From the NCBI RefSeq assembly GCF_030486405.1, contig NZ_CP129613.1, forward strand, positions 992,001 to 1,056,000: a stretch of 64,000 bases of DNA. The letters are read 5' to 3'. The position numbers and the translations under genes are program-made. Source of the stretch: Mycolicibacterium sp. HK-90 (GTDB lineage: Bacteria > Actinomycetota > Actinomycetes > Mycobacteriales > Mycobacteriaceae). Numbering within the stretch: the first letter of the stretch is position 1; each line of letters opens with the position of its first letter. Below are positions 44,031 to 54,245 of the stretch, in pieces. The notes under the pieces are model-generated. The model was not told where the DNA came from. It saw only the letters and a program-made list of their open reading frames with translations, and made no database searches.

Positions 44031-44807
44031 CTACTCCGCGGCGCGGGTCGCCGGGTGCACGGCGATCAGCCCGAGGGCGCTGCGCCGCCGGCACATCGCG
44101 GCCAGTTCGGCGTAGGCCTTCTCGCCGAGCACCGCGGTGAGTTCGGGGGCGTAGGACTCGAACACCGGGCGGGCGCCGACATGGGCGGCGGGATCGCCGG
44201 TGCAGTACCAGTGCAGGTCCGCACCGCCCTCGCCCCAGCCGCGCCGGTCGTACTCGGTGATGACGGTTCGCAGGATCTGGGTGTCGTCGGGCCGGGTGAC
44301 CCAGTCCTGACTGCGCCGGATCGGCAACTGCCAGCACACGTCGGGCTTCATGGTCAACGGCTCGACGCCGAGCTTGAGGGCCTTGCTGTGCAGCGCGCAC
44401 CCGATCCCGCCGGGAAAACCCGGACGGTTCAGGAAGATGCACGCGCCCTTGTACTTCCGGGTCCGTAGGTTGGGCTTGCCGTCGTACTCGTCGTCCTCGA
44501 GGTAGCCCTTGCGGCCCAGCCCCTTCTCCCGGAACTGCCAGTCGTCGTCGGTCAGCTGTTTGACCGCGTCGTCGAGCCGGGCCCGGTCGTCGTCATCGGA
44601 AAGGAACGCACCATGAGAGCAGCAGCCGTCGTCCGGGCGGCCCTCGACGGTCCCCTTGCAGGCCGGCGTGCCGAACACGCACGTCCAGCGCGACAACAGC
44701 CACGTCATGTCGGCGGCGATCAGATGCGTCGGGTCCTCCGGGTCATAGAACTCCACCCACTCGCGGGCAAAGTCCAGTTCCACCTCACCGGGATGCACAT
44801 CTGTCAC
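44031..44807 (-). CDS. Cysteine-rich conserved protein (Rv0495c-like)
   Basis: The 258-residue protein has cysteines in [43 protein letters not shown] and VCWQLP, a pattern suited to metal or Fe-S binding as in YkgJ/DUF3109-like proteins. No function is known to me. GTG 44807 ([13 protein letters not shown]) was chosen. It converges with regX3 with an 8-nt gap and is divergent from ppx. Confidence 0.8.
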   Translation of the reverse strand: MTDVHPGEVELDFAREWVEFYDPEDPTHLIAADMTWLLSRWTCVFGTPACKGTVEGRPDDGCCSHGAFLSDDDDRARLDDAVKQLTDDDWQFREKGLGRKGYLEDDEYDGKPNLRTRKYKGACIFLNRPGFPGGIGCALHSKALKLGVEPLTMKPDVCWQLPIRRSQDWVTRPDDTQILRTVITEYDRRGWGEGGADLHWYCTGDPAAHVGARPVFESYAPELTAVLGEKAYAELAAMCRRRSALGLIAVHPATRAAE

Positions 44808-44956
44808 GCCGCAAACGCTACCCCCATATGGCCGAACGCAATTCCCAACCGCCGCACTATCGGCGGTGCGGCGCGCCACATTGCTCCTCGGCCGGTCGCG
44901 ACGGGTCCGGGAGGTCCGGCCACGAAGCGCAGGTCGGCAGCCGTTAGGTTGGTGCG

Positions 44957-45928
44957 GTGCGGTTAGGCGTGCTCGATGTCGGGAGTAACACGGTTCATCT
45001 CCTCGTGGTGGATGCGCGCCGTGGCGGTCATCCGACTCCGATGAGCTCCACCAAGGCCGCGCTGCGGCTCGCCGAGGCCATCGACAACTCGGGCAAGCTG
45101 ACCCGCAAGGGTGCCGACAGCCTGGTCGCCACCGTCGACGAGTTCGCCAAGATCGCCACCAGCTCGGGATGCGCCGAACTGATGGCGTTTGCCACCTCGG
45201 CGGTGCGCGACGCCACCAACTCCGAGGACGTCCTGGCCAGGGTGCAGGCCGAGACCGGTGTCTCCCTCAAGGTGCTCAGCGGTGTCGACGAATCCCGGCT
45301 GACGTTCCTGGCGGTGCGCCGCTGGTACGGCTGGAGTGCGGGCCGGATCATCAACATCGACATCGGCGGCGGCTCGCTCGAGCTGTCCAGCGGGGTGGAC
45401 GAAGAGCCCGAGGTGGCGCTGTCGCTGCCGCTGGGTGCGGGCCGGCTGACCAGGGAATGGCTCGCCGAAGACCCTCCTGGGCGGCGCCGCGTCGCGATGT
45501 TGCGGGACTGGCTGGCCACCGAGCTCGCCGACGCAGGTGACACCATGCGCCGGACCGGAACCCCGGACCTGGCGGTGGCGACCTCGAAGACCTTCCGATC
45601 GTTGGCCCGGTTGACCGGCGCGGCGCCCTCGGGCGCAGGCCCACGGGTCAAGCGAACCCTCACCGCCGCTGGATTAAGACAGCTCATAGCTTTCATCTCT
45701 AGGATGACTGCGGCTGACCGTGCCGAACTGGAAGGGGTGAGTGCCGAGCGGGCACCACAGATCGTGGCCGGTGCTTTGGTAGCTGAAGCTAGTATGCGAG
45801 CACTGGATATCGATTCCGTCGACATTTGCCCCTGGGCGTTGCGAGAAGGGCTGATTCTGCGGAAACTCGACAGCGAGGCCGACGGCACAGCCTTGGTAGA
45901 GACGTCGGCGCGGGATGCCGGACGTTAA
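44957..45928 (+). CDS. ppx: Exopolyphosphatase / pppGpp phosphohydrolase family (Ppx1-like)
   Basis: The 323-residue ASKHA-fold enzyme removes terminal phosphate from polyphosphate. It shows [20 protein letters not shown] (phosphate 1 loop), [27 protein letters not shown] (phosphate 2 loop) and the C-terminal helix. Rv0496 (Ppx1) is the counterpart. GTG 44957 follows the divergent cysteine-rich gene. The two PPK2 genes in this window may form the opposite arm of polyphosphate turnover. Confidence 0.92.
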   Translation: MRLGVLDVGSNTVHLLVVDARRGGHPTPMSSTKAALRLAEAIDNSGKLTRKGADSLVATVDEFAKIATSSGCAELMAFATSAVRDATNSEDVLARVQAETGVSLKVLSGVDESRLTFLAVRRWYGWSAGRIINIDIGGGSLELSSGVDEEPEVALSLPLGAGRLTREWLAEDPPGRRRVAMLRDWLATELADAGDTMRRTGTPDLAVATSKTFRSLARLTGAAPSGAGPRVKRTLTAAGLRQLIAFISRMTAADRAELEGVSAERAPQIVAGALVAEASMRALDIDSVDICPWALREGLILRKLDSEADGTALVETSARDAGR

Positions 45929-45958
45929 GGAAAAGCTAGCCCCAAAGGCAACATAGGT

Positions 45959-47110
45959 ATGACAGGACCAGAAAACAGCCCATCCGGCACCCGGCCGATC
46001 TCGGTCGCGGAGTTGCTGGCAAAGAACGGGACGATCGGGGCACCCCCGGTCGGCGGTCGTCGTCGGCGTCGTCGCGGCAACAGCGACGCGGTGACCGTCG
46101 CCGAACTCACCGGTGAGATTCCGGTGATCACCGACGACATGGAGGTCGAGGCCGCCGAGCAACCGGTTCCCGCCCCTGACCCGCTGGTCGACACCGCAAT
46201 CGTGGCGCCGATCCTGGACGAACCCCGCGAGGTTCGCGAACCCAGGGAACCGCGCGAACCCCGCGACGAGCCGCGTCCCCGCAACGGCGGGCCCCGGGGC
46301 AAGGGCGAGACGCGTCCGCCGCGGAGCAAGCCGGCGCCCCGGCCGGCCGAACCCGACGTCGCGCGCACCGACGCCGAGGACGACTACGACGCGCACGTGG
46401 CGGCGCGCGATGCCGATCCGGAACCCGTCGAGTTCCGTCCGCGCCCGCGTCGCCCGAAGTTCTCACCGCCAGCGCGGGACTATCAGCCGTCGGGCACCGG
46501 CGCCGAGCGGATGAGCCCCGACCCCCTCTACGACCTCGACGAGGATGCGGCAGACCCTGCGGACGCCTTGGTCGAGGCCGATGACCGCACCGTCGACTCC
46601 GTGGACGACTCGGTCTACGACGACTACGCGGATGACTACGGGGACAGTTCGTACTCCTCGCTCGGGCCGCTGTTCGGTGGTGAGTCCGTCGCCGACGACA
46701 TGGCCCGCCGGCCCCGCGGCCGCTCCGGTTCCGACGACACCGAGCTCGAGCTCGACGAGGACCTGGGCGAGGGCGCGGTCGCGGCCGGCGACTTCGACGA
46801 GCACGACGATTTCGACGTGCGCGACGACTTCGACGAGCACGAGCCGGCCTCACCGCTGATGCGCGCGTTGTGGGTCGTCGGTCAGTGCATGATCGCGGTG
46901 GCCTTCGGCGCCGGCCTGTTCGTCGCTTTCGACCAGTTGTGGAAGTGGAACACCATCGTTGCGCTCGTGCTCGGGGTGCTGGTCATCCTCGGCCTGGCCG
47001 GGGGCGTGCGGGTGGTCCGCAAGACCGAGGACATCGGCAGCACGCTGACCGCCGTGGCGGTCGGGGCGCTGGTCACGTTCGGACCGTTGGCACTGCTGCA
47101 GGCGAGCTAG
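45959..47110 (+). CDS. Acidic, low-complexity membrane protein (Rv0497-like)
   Basis: The 383-residue protein has a conserved N-terminus (RPISVAELLAKNGTIGAPPVGGRRRRRR, split at the basic run), a long disordered part with REPREPREPRDEPRPRN and many Asp/Glu (residues 60-295), and three C-terminal membrane helices (about 305-325, 330-350, 360-380). Rv0497 is shorter (310), so the disordered stretch is expanded. Function unknown. It follows ppx by 30 nt. Confidence 0.85.
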   Translation: MTGPENSPSGTRPISVAELLAKNGTIGAPPVGGRRRRRRGNSDAVTVAELTGEIPVITDDMEVEAAEQPVPAPDPLVDTAIVAPILDEPREVREPREPREPRDEPRPRNGGPRGKGETRPPRSKPAPRPAEPDVARTDAEDDYDAHVAARDADPEPVEFRPRPRRPKFSPPARDYQPSGTGAERMSPDPLYDLDEDAADPADALVEADDRTVDSVDDSVYDDYADDYGDSSYSSLGPLFGGESVADDMARRPRGRSGSDDTELELDEDLGEGAVAAGDFDEHDDFDVRDDFDEHEPASPLMRALWVVGQCMIAVAFGAGLFVAFDQLWKWNTIVALVLGVLVILGLAGGVRVVRKTEDIGSTLTAVAVGALVTFGPLALLQAS

Positions 47111-47149
47111 TACACGCGTACATAATTCGGCCAGTACACAATTAGGTCT

Positions 47150-47995
47150 GTGCGCCCAGCCATCAAGGTCGGCCTGTCCACCGCTTCGGTCTATCCGCTG
47201 AGGACGGAGGCTGCTTTCGAGTACGCCGCCCGGCTCGGCTACGACGGCGTCGAGCTGATGGTGTGGGCGGAGTCGGTCAGCCAGGACATCGATGCCATCG
47301 CGAAGATGTCCGCCCACTACGGGATCCCGGTGTTGTCGGTGCATGCGCCGTGCTTGCTGATCTCGCAGCGGGTGTGGGGCGCCAACCCGATCCCCAAGCT
47401 GGAACGCAGCGTGCGGGCCGCCGAACAACTGGGCGCGCAGACCGTCGTCGTGCATCCGCCGTTCCGGTGGCAGCGCCGCTACGCCGAGGGATTCAGCGAG
47501 CAGGTCGCCCAGCTGGAGGCCGACAGCGAGGTCCTGGTGGCGGTGGAGAATATGTTCCCGTTCCGGGCCGACCGGTTCTTCGGGGCGGGCGGCACCTCGA
47601 TCGAACGGATGCGCAAGCGCGGCGGCCGCCCGGGGCCGGGCATCACCGCGTTCGCGCCGTCCTACGACCCGCTGGACGGCAACCACGCGCACTACACGCT
47701 CGATCTGAGCCACACCGCCACGGCAGGCACCGACGCCATGGAGATGGCCCAGCGCATGGGCGACGGCCTGGTGCACCTGCACCTGTGCGACGGCAAGGGC
47801 GCCTCGACCGATGAGCACCTGGTGCCCGGGCGCGGCACCCAGCCCGCCGCCGAGGTGTGCCAGATGCTGGCGGCAAGCGATTTCTCCGGCCACGTCGTGC
47901 TGGAAGTCACCACGTCGGCGGCCCGGACGGCCTCCGAACGGGAGGCGCTGCTGACCGAGTCGCTGCAGTTCGCCCGCACGCATCTGCTGCGCTGA
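47150..47995 (+). CDS. TIM-barrel sugar isomerase/endonuclease-IV-fold protein (Rv0498-like)
   Basis: The 281-residue protein has the xylose-isomerase-like barrel: VGLSTASVYPLRTEAAFEYA, GYDGVELMVW (metal Glu), VLSVHAPCLL (His), VVVHPPFRWQRRY, VAVENMFPF (Glu), YTLDLSHTATAG (Asp/His) and HLHLCDGKG. These are the usual metal ligands. The substrate is unknown. GTG 47150. Confidence 0.87.
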   Translation: MRPAIKVGLSTASVYPLRTEAAFEYAARLGYDGVELMVWAESVSQDIDAIAKMSAHYGIPVLSVHAPCLLISQRVWGANPIPKLERSVRAAEQLGAQTVVVHPPFRWQRRYAEGFSEQVAQLEADSEVLVAVENMFPFRADRFFGAGGTSIERMRKRGGRPGPGITAFAPSYDPLDGNHAHYTLDLSHTATAGTDAMEMAQRMGDGLVHLHLCDGKGASTDEHLVPGRGTQPAAEVCQMLAASDFSGHVVLEVTTSAARTASEREALLTESLQFARTHLLR

Positions 47996-48032
47996 TCCCC
48001 GTCCCGGCCCCAACCCCTGAAGAGGACCGCAT

Positions 48033-48845
48033 ATGACCGGCTCCACCCTGTTCACCGACGCCATGGCCCTGTCCCCGGCCGGGGACGGGATCTATCACGG
48101 CGAGCTCAACGAGCACTGGACGATCGGGCCCAAGGTGCACGGCGGGGCGATGCTCGCGTTGTGCGCGAATGCCGCGCGAACCGAGCTGGGTTCGACCGCG
48201 CAGCCGATCGCCATGTCGGCGAACTACCTGTGGGCGCCGGATCCGGGGCCGATGCAGCTGGCCACCACGGTGCGCAAGCGCGGTCGTCGGATCGGCCTGG
48301 TCGAGGTCGAACTCCGGCAGGGCGAGCGCACGGCGGTGACGGCCTCGGTGACTCTCGGAGAGCCGGAACATCATGTGCCGCCGCTGCTGTCGTTCAACCC
48401 GGTGGTGCCGTTGATGACGCCGGAACCGCCACCCGGGCTGGAGTCGATCGGGCCGGGCCATCCCATGGAGCACGTCGTGCACCTGGCGCACGGCTGCGAC
48501 ATCCGGCCGGCGCTGCACACGATGGGGCCGCGTACCGATGGCGGCCCACCGGTTTTCGAGTACTGGGTGCGTCCCAAGGGTGTCGCTCCCGACGTCCTGT
48601 TCGCGCTTCTGTGCGGCGATGTGTCGGCGCCGGTCACCTTTGCCGTGGAACGCACCGGTTGGGCGCCCACGGTCCAGCTGACGGCCTATCTGAGGGCGCT
48701 GCCGGCCGATGGGTGGCTGCGGGTGATGTGCACCTCGGTGCAGATCGGGCAGGACTGGTTCGACGAGGACCACATCGTGGTCGACTGCGAGGGCCGGATC
48801 ATCGTGCAGACACGGCAACTGGCGATGGTGCCCGCCCCGTCCTGA
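48033..48845 (+). CDS. Double hot-dog acyl-CoA thioesterase-like protein (Rv0499-like)
   Basis: The 270-residue protein resembles TesB-type thioesterases: HWTIGPKVHGGAMLALCANAA is the first hot-dog with its helix, followed by SANYLWAPDPGPMQLATTVRKRGRR; the second hot-dog includes FEYWVRPKGVAPDVLFALLCGDV and TAYLRALPADGWLRV. GAAGAGGA (48018-48025) is the ribosome site for ATG 48033. Substrate unknown. Confidence 0.83.
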   Translation: MTGSTLFTDAMALSPAGDGIYHGELNEHWTIGPKVHGGAMLALCANAARTELGSTAQPIAMSANYLWAPDPGPMQLATTVRKRGRRIGLVEVELRQGERTAVTASVTLGEPEHHVPPLLSFNPVVPLMTPEPPPGLESIGPGHPMEHVVHLAHGCDIRPALHTMGPRTDGGPPVFEYWVRPKGVAPDVLFALLCGDVSAPVTFAVERTGWAPTVQLTAYLRALPADGWLRVMCTSVQIGQDWFDEDHIVVDCEGRIIVQTRQLAMVPAPS

Positions 48846-48897
48846 CACCGGCGGCGTCCATGCGATCCCGGGACCGGGGCATGGAATGCTGTGGCCC

Positions 48898-49758
48898 ATG
48901 TCGAGAATCGCGATCATCGGCGGCGGAAGCATGGGTGAGGCACTGCTGTCGGGACTGTTACGAGCTGGCAGGCAGGTCAAGGACCTGGTGGTCGCGGAGA
49001 AGTTTCCGGGCCGGGCCAAGTACCTGTCGGAGAAGTACTCGGTGCTGGTGACCTCGGTCGCGGATGCCGCCGACGCCGCAGGCTACGTCGTCATCGCGGT
49101 CAAGCCGGGCGACGTCGCGAACGTGATCGACGAGATCGCCGAGGCGGCCGTGAGTGCCGATACCGACACCGCCGAGCAGGTGTTCGTCTCCATCGCCGCC
49201 GGCGTGAGCACGTCGTACTACGAGAACAAGCTCCCGGCCGGTGCGCCGGTGGTCCGCGTCATGCCCAATGCGCCGATCGTGGTCGGCGGCGGCGTGAGCG
49301 CGCTGGCGCCGGGCCGGTTCGTCACCGCCGAGCAGCTCAAGGAGGTCTCGTCGATCTTCGACGCGGTCGGCGGCGTGATCACGGTCGGCGAATCGCAGCT
49401 GGACGCGGTGACAGCGGTGTCGGGCTCGGGCCCGGCCTACTTCTTCCTGATGGTCGAGGCCCTCGTCGACGCGGGCGTGGAATCGGGTCTGTCGCGTGCG
49501 GTGGCGACCGATCTGGCCGTCCAGACGATGGCCGGCTCCGCCGCGATGCTGCTGGAGCGCCTCGATGAGGTGAACGCCGCGGGAGGCGCCGCGCTGGACA
49601 CCACACCGGCCCAATTGCGGGCGATGGTGACCTCGCCGGCCGGGACCACCGCCGCTGGGCTGCGGGAACTCGAGCGCGGTGGCCTGCGGTCCGCGGTGTC
49701 CAACGCCGTCCAGGCCGCGAAAACACGCTCTGAGCAGCTCGGAATTACATCTGAGTAA
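48898..49758 (+). CDS. proC: Pyrroline-5-carboxylate reductase
   Basis: The 286-residue enzyme makes the last step of proline synthesis. It has the Rossmann motif IAIIGGGSMGEALLSGLLRA (residues 4-23), VIAVKPGDVANVI, VVRVMPNAPIVVGGGVSAL and the C-terminal domain AVSGSGPAYFFLMVEALVDAG. ATG 48898 was chosen; an in-frame extension starts at 48886. A weak hairpin overlaps its stop codon (49741-49771). Confidence 0.95.
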   Translation: MSRIAIIGGGSMGEALLSGLLRAGRQVKDLVVAEKFPGRAKYLSEKYSVLVTSVADAADAAGYVVIAVKPGDVANVIDEIAEAAVSADTDTAEQVFVSIAAGVSTSYYENKLPAGAPVVRVMPNAPIVVGGGVSALAPGRFVTAEQLKEVSSIFDAVGGVITVGESQLDAVTAVSGSGPAYFFLMVEALVDAGVESGLSRAVATDLAVQTMAGSAAMLLERLDEVNAAGGAALDTTPAQLRAMVTSPAGTTAAGLRELERGGLRSAVSNAVQAAKTRSEQLGITSE

Positions 49759-49771
49759 TTAGATTAATTCC
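49741..49771 (+). terminator. A/T-rich hairpin at the proC stop
   Basis: GGAATTA (49741-49747) pairs with TAATTCC (49765-49771) over a 17-nt loop that contains the proC TAA. It has no U run and may be weak; listed as a possible 3' structure. Confidence 0.35.
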
Positions 49772-49896
49772 GACGGATTAGCCCACACCCGTCGCAGTAA
49801 CCCCACCCGCCACGCTATTCTCCCTTTGTATGCGCGGGTCGGTGCCAGCGGTGGGGAAGCCGCTGGAACTGCCTGTGCCTGATTGATTGGGTTGCG

Positions 49897-50124
49897 ATGA
49901 CGTCTATGAACGGGCCATCGGCGCGGGATGCTGGCGACGGTCAGCCTCGAGCTCAATTTCTGACGGTCGCCGAGGTGGCGAGCTTGATGAGGGTCTCGAA
50001 GATGACGGTGTACCGGTTGGTGCACAACGGTGAACTGCCTGCGGTGCGAGTGGGCCGATCGTTCCGGGTCCACGCCAAGGCAGTCCACGATCTGCTGGAG
50101 TCTTCGTACTTCGACGCGGGCTGA
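49897..50124 (+). CDS. Excisionase-type helix-turn-helix protein (Rv0500A-like)
   Basis: The 75-residue protein is a MerR-like excisionase domain: FLTVAEVASLMRVSKMTVYR (helix-turn-helix), then LVHNGELPAVRVGRSFRVHA. Proteins of this type bind DNA, and in actinobacteria homologues (e.g. BldC-type) act in chromosome or developmental regulation. ATG 49897. It precedes the ribosomal mini-gene. Confidence 0.88.
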   Translation: MTSMNGPSARDAGDGQPRAQFLTVAEVASLMRVSKMTVYRLVHNGELPAVRVGRSFRVHAKAVHDLLESSYFDAG

Positions 50125-50240
50125 GCACTCGGCGCGGCGGGCCGGGCGCGTAGACCAGGCTGGCGTTTTCCGTTTCGGTGGTTGGCCCGGGTAAAGTAAC
50201 CAGGTCAATCATCAGCGGAGTAGCGGAGACACCGGGGTTT

Positions 50241-50342
50241 ATGGGCTCAGTCATCAAGAAGCGGCGTAAGCGTATGTCGAAGAAGAAGCACCGCAAGCTG
50301 CTTCGGCGTACCCGGGTGCAGCGTAGAAAACTCGGCAAGTAG
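50241..50342 (+). CDS. Small ribosomal protein bS22
   Basis: The 33-residue, strongly basic peptide begins [20 protein letters not shown] and ends [11 protein letters not shown], the AURKAIP1/COX24-like domain. Actinobacterial members are the ribosomal protein bS22, seen in M. smegmatis ribosome structures. It is too short for routine gene finders. ATG 50241 to TAG 50340-50342. It lies between the excisionase-like gene and galE2, as Rv0500B does. Confidence 0.88.
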
Positions 50343-50371
50343 CCAACTGCTGCGGCCGCTAGGCTGAGCCG

Positions 50372-51493
50372 ATGGATTCTGATGGTCGTTCGGGGGGACG
50401 CCCGACGGGAGTCCCCGGGTCTGCTGGCGGGGCCCAGTCGACAGACGCGGCTCCTCCACCGAAAGTGGTTCTGGTCACGGGTGCGTGCCGGTTCCTCGGC
50501 GGTTATCTGACCGCCAGGCTGGCGCAGAACCCGTCGATCGAGCATGTCATCGCCGTCGATGCGGTGGTGCCCAGCAAGGACCTGATGCGTCGGATGGGGC
50601 GGGCCGAGTTCGTCCGCGCCGACATCCGCAACCCGTTCATCGCCAAGGTGATCCGGAACGGGAACGTGGACACCGTCGTGCATGCCGCGGCGGCGTCGTA
50701 CGCCCCCAGGTCCGGTGGCCGCGCCGCGTTGAAGGAACTCAACGTGATGGGCGCGATCCAGCTGTTCGCGGCCTGTCAGAAAACGCCGTCGGTCCGGCGG
50801 GTGGTGCTCAAGTCCACCTCCGAGGTGTACGGCGCGAGTTCGCGCGACCCGGTGATGTTCAGCGAGGAGAGCAGTGCTCGGCGTCCGCCGGGCGACGGCT
50901 TCGCGCGGGACAGCATCGACATCGAGGGTTATGCCCGCGGTCTGGCGCGGCGCCGCCCGGACATCGATGTGACGATCCTTCGGCTGGCCAACATGATCGG
51001 GCCGGCCATGGACACCGCGCTGTCGCGGTACCTCGCGGGGCCGATGGTCCCGTCGGTGGTCGGGCACGACGCGCGGCTGCAACTGCTGCACGAGCAGGAC
51101 GCGCTCGGCGCGCTGGAGCGGGCCACGATGGCCGGCAAGGCGGGCACGTTCAACGTCGGCGCCTCGGGCATCATCATGATGAGCCAGGCGATCCGCCGAT
51201 CCGGGCGAATTCGTGTCCCGGTGCCGCGCGGTGCGCTGTCGGCGATCAACTCCCTCAGTCGCGCAACGCGTTACACCGAACTCGACCGGGATCAGATGAA
51301 CTATCTGAGCTACGGCCGGGTCATGGACACCACGCGCATGCACAGGGATCTGGGCTACAGTCCAAAGTGGACGACCGCCGAGGCGTTCGACGATTACGTC
51401 CGTGGTCGCGGATTGACTCCGATACTCGATCCGCGATGGGTACGCTCAATGGAGAGTCGCGCCGTGGGGGTGGCGCAGCGTTTGGGATATTGA
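50372..51493 (+). CDS. galE2: NAD-dependent epimerase/dehydratase (GalE2-like, Rv0501)
   Basis: The 373-residue extended SDR has the Rossmann motif VVLVTGACRFLGGYLTARLA, HAAAASYAPRSGG, the YxxxK variant region after STSEVYGASSRDPVMF (catalytic residues not fully evident) and IDIEGYARGLARRRPD. It is annotated galE2 in relatives, but true UDP-galactose epimerase activity is uncertain. ATG 50372. The next gene begins 16 nt later. Confidence 0.82.
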   Translation: MDSDGRSGGRPTGVPGSAGGAQSTDAAPPPKVVLVTGACRFLGGYLTARLAQNPSIEHVIAVDAVVPSKDLMRRMGRAEFVRADIRNPFIAKVIRNGNVDTVVHAAAASYAPRSGGRAALKELNVMGAIQLFAACQKTPSVRRVVLKSTSEVYGASSRDPVMFSEESSARRPPGDGFARDSIDIEGYARGLARRRPDIDVTILRLANMIGPAMDTALSRYLAGPMVPSVVGHDARLQLLHEQDALGALERATMAGKAGTFNVGASGIIMMSQAIRRSGRIRVPVPRGALSAINSLSRATRYTELDRDQMNYLSYGRVMDTTRMHRDLGYSPKWTTAEAFDDYVRGRGLTPILDPRWVRSMESRAVGVAQRLGY

Positions 51494-51508
51494 ACTGGCT
51501 CTACCGGG

Positions 51509-52594
51509 GTGGGAGAAGGTATCGACGTGGCGGGTGAGTCCAAAGCGAAAGTTATTCCGCTACATGGGAACTCAAGCCGTTCCTCGGCTGCGCGGCGGGC
51601 TGCGGCCAGGTCCGACAGCGCTCGCAGACATCCGTCGGTCCTGACCGATCCGGGTAGTCGCGCGTCGGCCGAGCAGATCGCTGCCGTGGTGCGGGAGATC
51701 GACCAGCACCGCAACACCGCGTCGGGTCAGTCGATGGCCGACGAGGGCCCGACCGAACTCGCCAAGCGGATCGCGGCGGTCTCGGAGTTCATCCGTACCC
51801 GGATGACCGGGGCTTACTCGGTAGACGAGTTCGGGTTCGATCCGCACATCACCAACGCAATCTTCTTGCCTTTGCTGAGAACCTTTTTCCGGTCCTGGTT
51901 CCGGGTCGAGGTGTCCGGCATCGAGAACCTCCCCGAGAGCGGGGCGGCGCTCGTCGTCGCCAACCATGCCGGGGTGCTGCCGTTCGACGGGCTGATGACC
52001 CAGGTGGCCGTGCACGACCATCACCCCTTGAATCGGGACCTGCGCCTGCTCGCCGCCGATCTGGTCTTCGATCTGCCGATGGTCGGACAGGCCGCACGCA
52101 AGGCCGGGCACACCGTCGCCTGCACCACAGATGCGCACCGGCTGCTGGCCAACGGTGAGCTCACCGCGGTCTTCCCCGAGGGTTTCAAAGGCCTGGGCAA
52201 GAACTTCAAGGACCGCTACAAGCTGCAGCGCTTCGGCCGCGGCGGGTTCGTTTCCGCAGCTCTACGGGCTCAGGCGCCGATCGTGCCGTGCTCGATCGTC
52301 GGGTCGGAGGAGATCTACCCGATGATGGCCGACGTCAAGCTGCTGGCCCGGTTGCTCGGTCTGCCGTACTTCCCGGTGACCCCGCTGTTCCCGCTGGCCG
52401 GCCCGCTCGGTTTGGTGCCGTTGCCGTCGAAGTGGCACATCCAGTTCGGTGAGCCCATCGAGACCACGGACTACGACGAGAGCGCCGCCGACGATCCGAT
52501 GATCACCTTCGAGCTCACCGATCAGGTGCGCGAGACCATCCAGCACACGCTGTACCGGCTGCTGGCCGGCCGGCGAAACATGTTCTTCGGCTGA
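51509..52594 (+). CDS. PlsC-type lysophospholipid acyltransferase (Rv0502-like)
   Basis: The 361-residue protein has the H-x4-D acyltransferase motif VANHAGVLPFDGLMT (about residue 150) and the P-E-G motif TAVFPEGFKGLGKNF, followed by FVSAALRAQAPIVPCSIVGSEEIYP. The N-terminal 110 residues are Ser/Ala-rich and probably disordered. It would acylate lysophospholipids or related glycerol lipids at the membrane. GTG 51509 was chosen; GTG 51527 is possible. Confidence 0.85.
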   Translation: MGEGIDVAGESKAKVIPLHGNSSRSSAARRAAARSDSARRHPSVLTDPGSRASAEQIAAVVREIDQHRNTASGQSMADEGPTELAKRIAAVSEFIRTRMTGAYSVDEFGFDPHITNAIFLPLLRTFFRSWFRVEVSGIENLPESGAALVVANHAGVLPFDGLMTQVAVHDHHPLNRDLRLLAADLVFDLPMVGQAARKAGHTVACTTDAHRLLANGELTAVFPEGFKGLGKNFKDRYKLQRFGRGGFVSAALRAQAPIVPCSIVGSEEIYPMMADVKLLARLLGLPYFPVTPLFPLAGPLGLVPLPSKWHIQFGEPIETTDYDESAADDPMITFELTDQVRETIQHTLYRLLAGRRNMFFG

Positions 52595-52615
52595 GTTTTT
52601 CATCGCAACAAGACA

Positions 52616-52645
52616 ACTGCCCCTTCCCGTGCGGAAAGGGGCAGT
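52616..52645. terminator. Terminator between acyltransferase and hot-dog dehydratase genes
   Basis: ACTGCCCCTT (52616-52625) pairs with AAGGGGCAGT (52636-52645), a perfect 10-bp stem over a 10-nt loop. It lies between converging genes. Confidence 0.7.
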
Positions 52646-52678
52646 GCTGGGTACCCGTCGGGGGACTTGCCGCGGGGC

Positions 52679-53206
52679 TCAGCCCTTTTGCCCAGCAATC
52701 ATCTTGGCGATCGCGGCGTCGCGCGCCGCGGCGATCTGTGAACTGATCTCGTCGGCCTCGTCGATGGCGGCCTCACCCAGCATGGTGACGATGCTCGTGG
52801 CCACCGGGTTGCCGTCGTCGTCGGTGACCTCGGCGCGGACCTCGGCGATCACGGTGCCGTGCGATTCGATGACCGAGTCCAGGTACGAGTCGAACCACAG
52901 CTTGTCGCCGACCTTGATCGGCCGGTGGAAGATCAGCTTCTGGTCGCGGTGCAGCACGCGCTCCAGGTTGATCGGAATATCGAACTTGTCGAACAGCTCG
53001 AGCTGCACCTGCCGGCCGGCCACGGCCAGGAAGGTCACCGGCGCCACCACCGCGTCGTGGCCGTACTCCTTGGCCGCCTCGGCGTCATAGAGCGCCGGGT
53101 GCTCGTCCTTGACCGCGCGGGCGAACTCGCGGACCTTCTCCCGGCCGACCTCGAAGTAGTCGGGGTACCGGTAGTGAGTCCCGATGATGTTTGCGGCGAT
53201 GCTCAT
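52679..53206 (-). CDS. FAS1-like/MaoC-N hot-dog dehydratase subunit (Rv0504c-like)
   Basis: The 175-residue protein has the single hot-dog fold of HadA-type (3R)-hydroxyacyl-ACP dehydratase subunits: [44 protein letters not shown], and [22 protein letters not shown]. HadA-type subunits need a HadB partner; none is in this window. ATG 53206 ([14 protein letters not shown]) was chosen. M. tuberculosis has cmaA2 next to it; it is absent here. Confidence 0.85.
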   Translation of the reverse strand: MSIAANIIGTHYRYPDYFEVGREKVREFARAVKDEHPALYDAEAAKEYGHDAVVAPVTFLAVAGRQVQLELFDKFDIPINLERVLHRDQKLIFHRPIKVGDKLWFDSYLDSVIESHGTVIAEVRAEVTDDDGNPVATSIVTMLGEAAIDEADEISSQIAAARDAAIAKMIAGQKG

Positions 53207-53313
53207 GTTCCCTGCGCTGTTCGGTATGCGGTGCGCGGTGCGCACAAACGTGCATGGCTATGGGGCCCGCGTGGTGCGACCCGCCGCGGAATCTTATAAC
53301 GCGGCCTGCTACC

Positions 53314-54207
53314 TCAGCGAATGTCGTGGCGGCGCGACGCGGCCGCGGCCAGTGCGCCGCCGAGCGCACCGAGCGCCAACGCCGACGGAACGCCGATGCG
53401 CGCGGCCTTGCGGGCGGTCCGGAAATCGCGGATCTCCCAGCCCCGCTCCCTGGCCACGTCGCGCAGGGCGGCGTCGGGGTTGATCGCCACCGCGGTGCCG
53501 ACCAGCGACAGCATCGGCACGTCGTTGAAGCTGTCCGAATAGGCGGTGCAGCGCCGCAGGTTCAGGCCTTCCCGGATGGCCAGCGACCGCACCGCGTGGG
53601 CCTTGCCGGTGCCGTGCAGGATGTCGCCGACGAGCCGGCCGGTGAACACCCCGTCGACCGACTCGGCAACGGTACCGAGCGCCCCGGTGAATCCCAGCCG
53701 TCGGGCGATCGTGGCGGCCAGCTCGTAGGGCGTCGCGGTGACCAGCCAGACCTGCTGGCCGGCATCGATGTGCATCTGAGCCAGCGCCCGGGTGCCCGGC
53801 CAGATCTTGTCGGCGATGATCTCGTCGTAGATCTCCTCGCCGAGCGCCTCGAGCTCGGCGGTCGAGCGGCCCTCGATGAACGCCAGGGCCTTGCGCCGCC
53901 CGGCGGCCACGTCGTCGCTGTTCTCCTTGCCGGTGAACTGGAACTTGGCCTGCGCATACGCGATACCCAGGATGTCGCTGTAGGTGAAGTACTTGCGCGC
54001 GGCCAGGCCCCTGGCGAAGTGGACCAGAGATGATCCGTGCACCAGGGTGTTGTCGACGTCGAAGAACGCCGCGGCCGTCAGGTCGGGCGGCGGCGCAGGG
54101 GTGACGGCGGCGTCGGTGTCGGACTCGAGCTCGGTGACAGCGAGTTCGGCGCTGGCCTCGCCGCCAAGCTCCTGTTCGAGCGCATCGGCACTACCGGATT
54201 CGGGCAC
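53314..54207 (-). CDS. serB1: HAD-family phosphoserine phosphatase-like protein SerB1
   Basis: The 297-residue protein has HAD motif [20 protein letters not shown] (about residues 46-64), motif [15 protein letters not shown] and motif [25 protein letters not shown]. An acidic N-terminal extension (1-40) and a C-terminal hydrophobic tail ([18 protein letters not shown]) frame the HAD-IB domain. The role is phosphatase; serine biosynthesis is possible but is usually done by SerB2. Confidence 0.87.
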   Translation of the reverse strand: MPESGSADALEQELGGEASAELAVTELESDTDAAVTPAPPPDLTAAAFFDVDNTLVHGSSLVHFARGLAARKYFTYSDILGIAYAQAKFQFTGKENSDDVAAGRRKALAFIEGRSTAELEALGEEIYDEIIADKIWPGTRALAQMHIDAGQQVWLVTATPYELAATIARRLGFTGALGTVAESVDGVFTGRLVGDILHGTGKAHAVRSLAIREGLNLRRCTAYSDSFNDVPMLSLVGTAVAINPDAALRDVARERGWEIRDFRTARKAARIGVPSALALGALGGALAAAASRRHDIR

Positions 54208-54245
54208 GTTTTCACCCTAAGTCACCGCGCCCGGATACTGGCGGT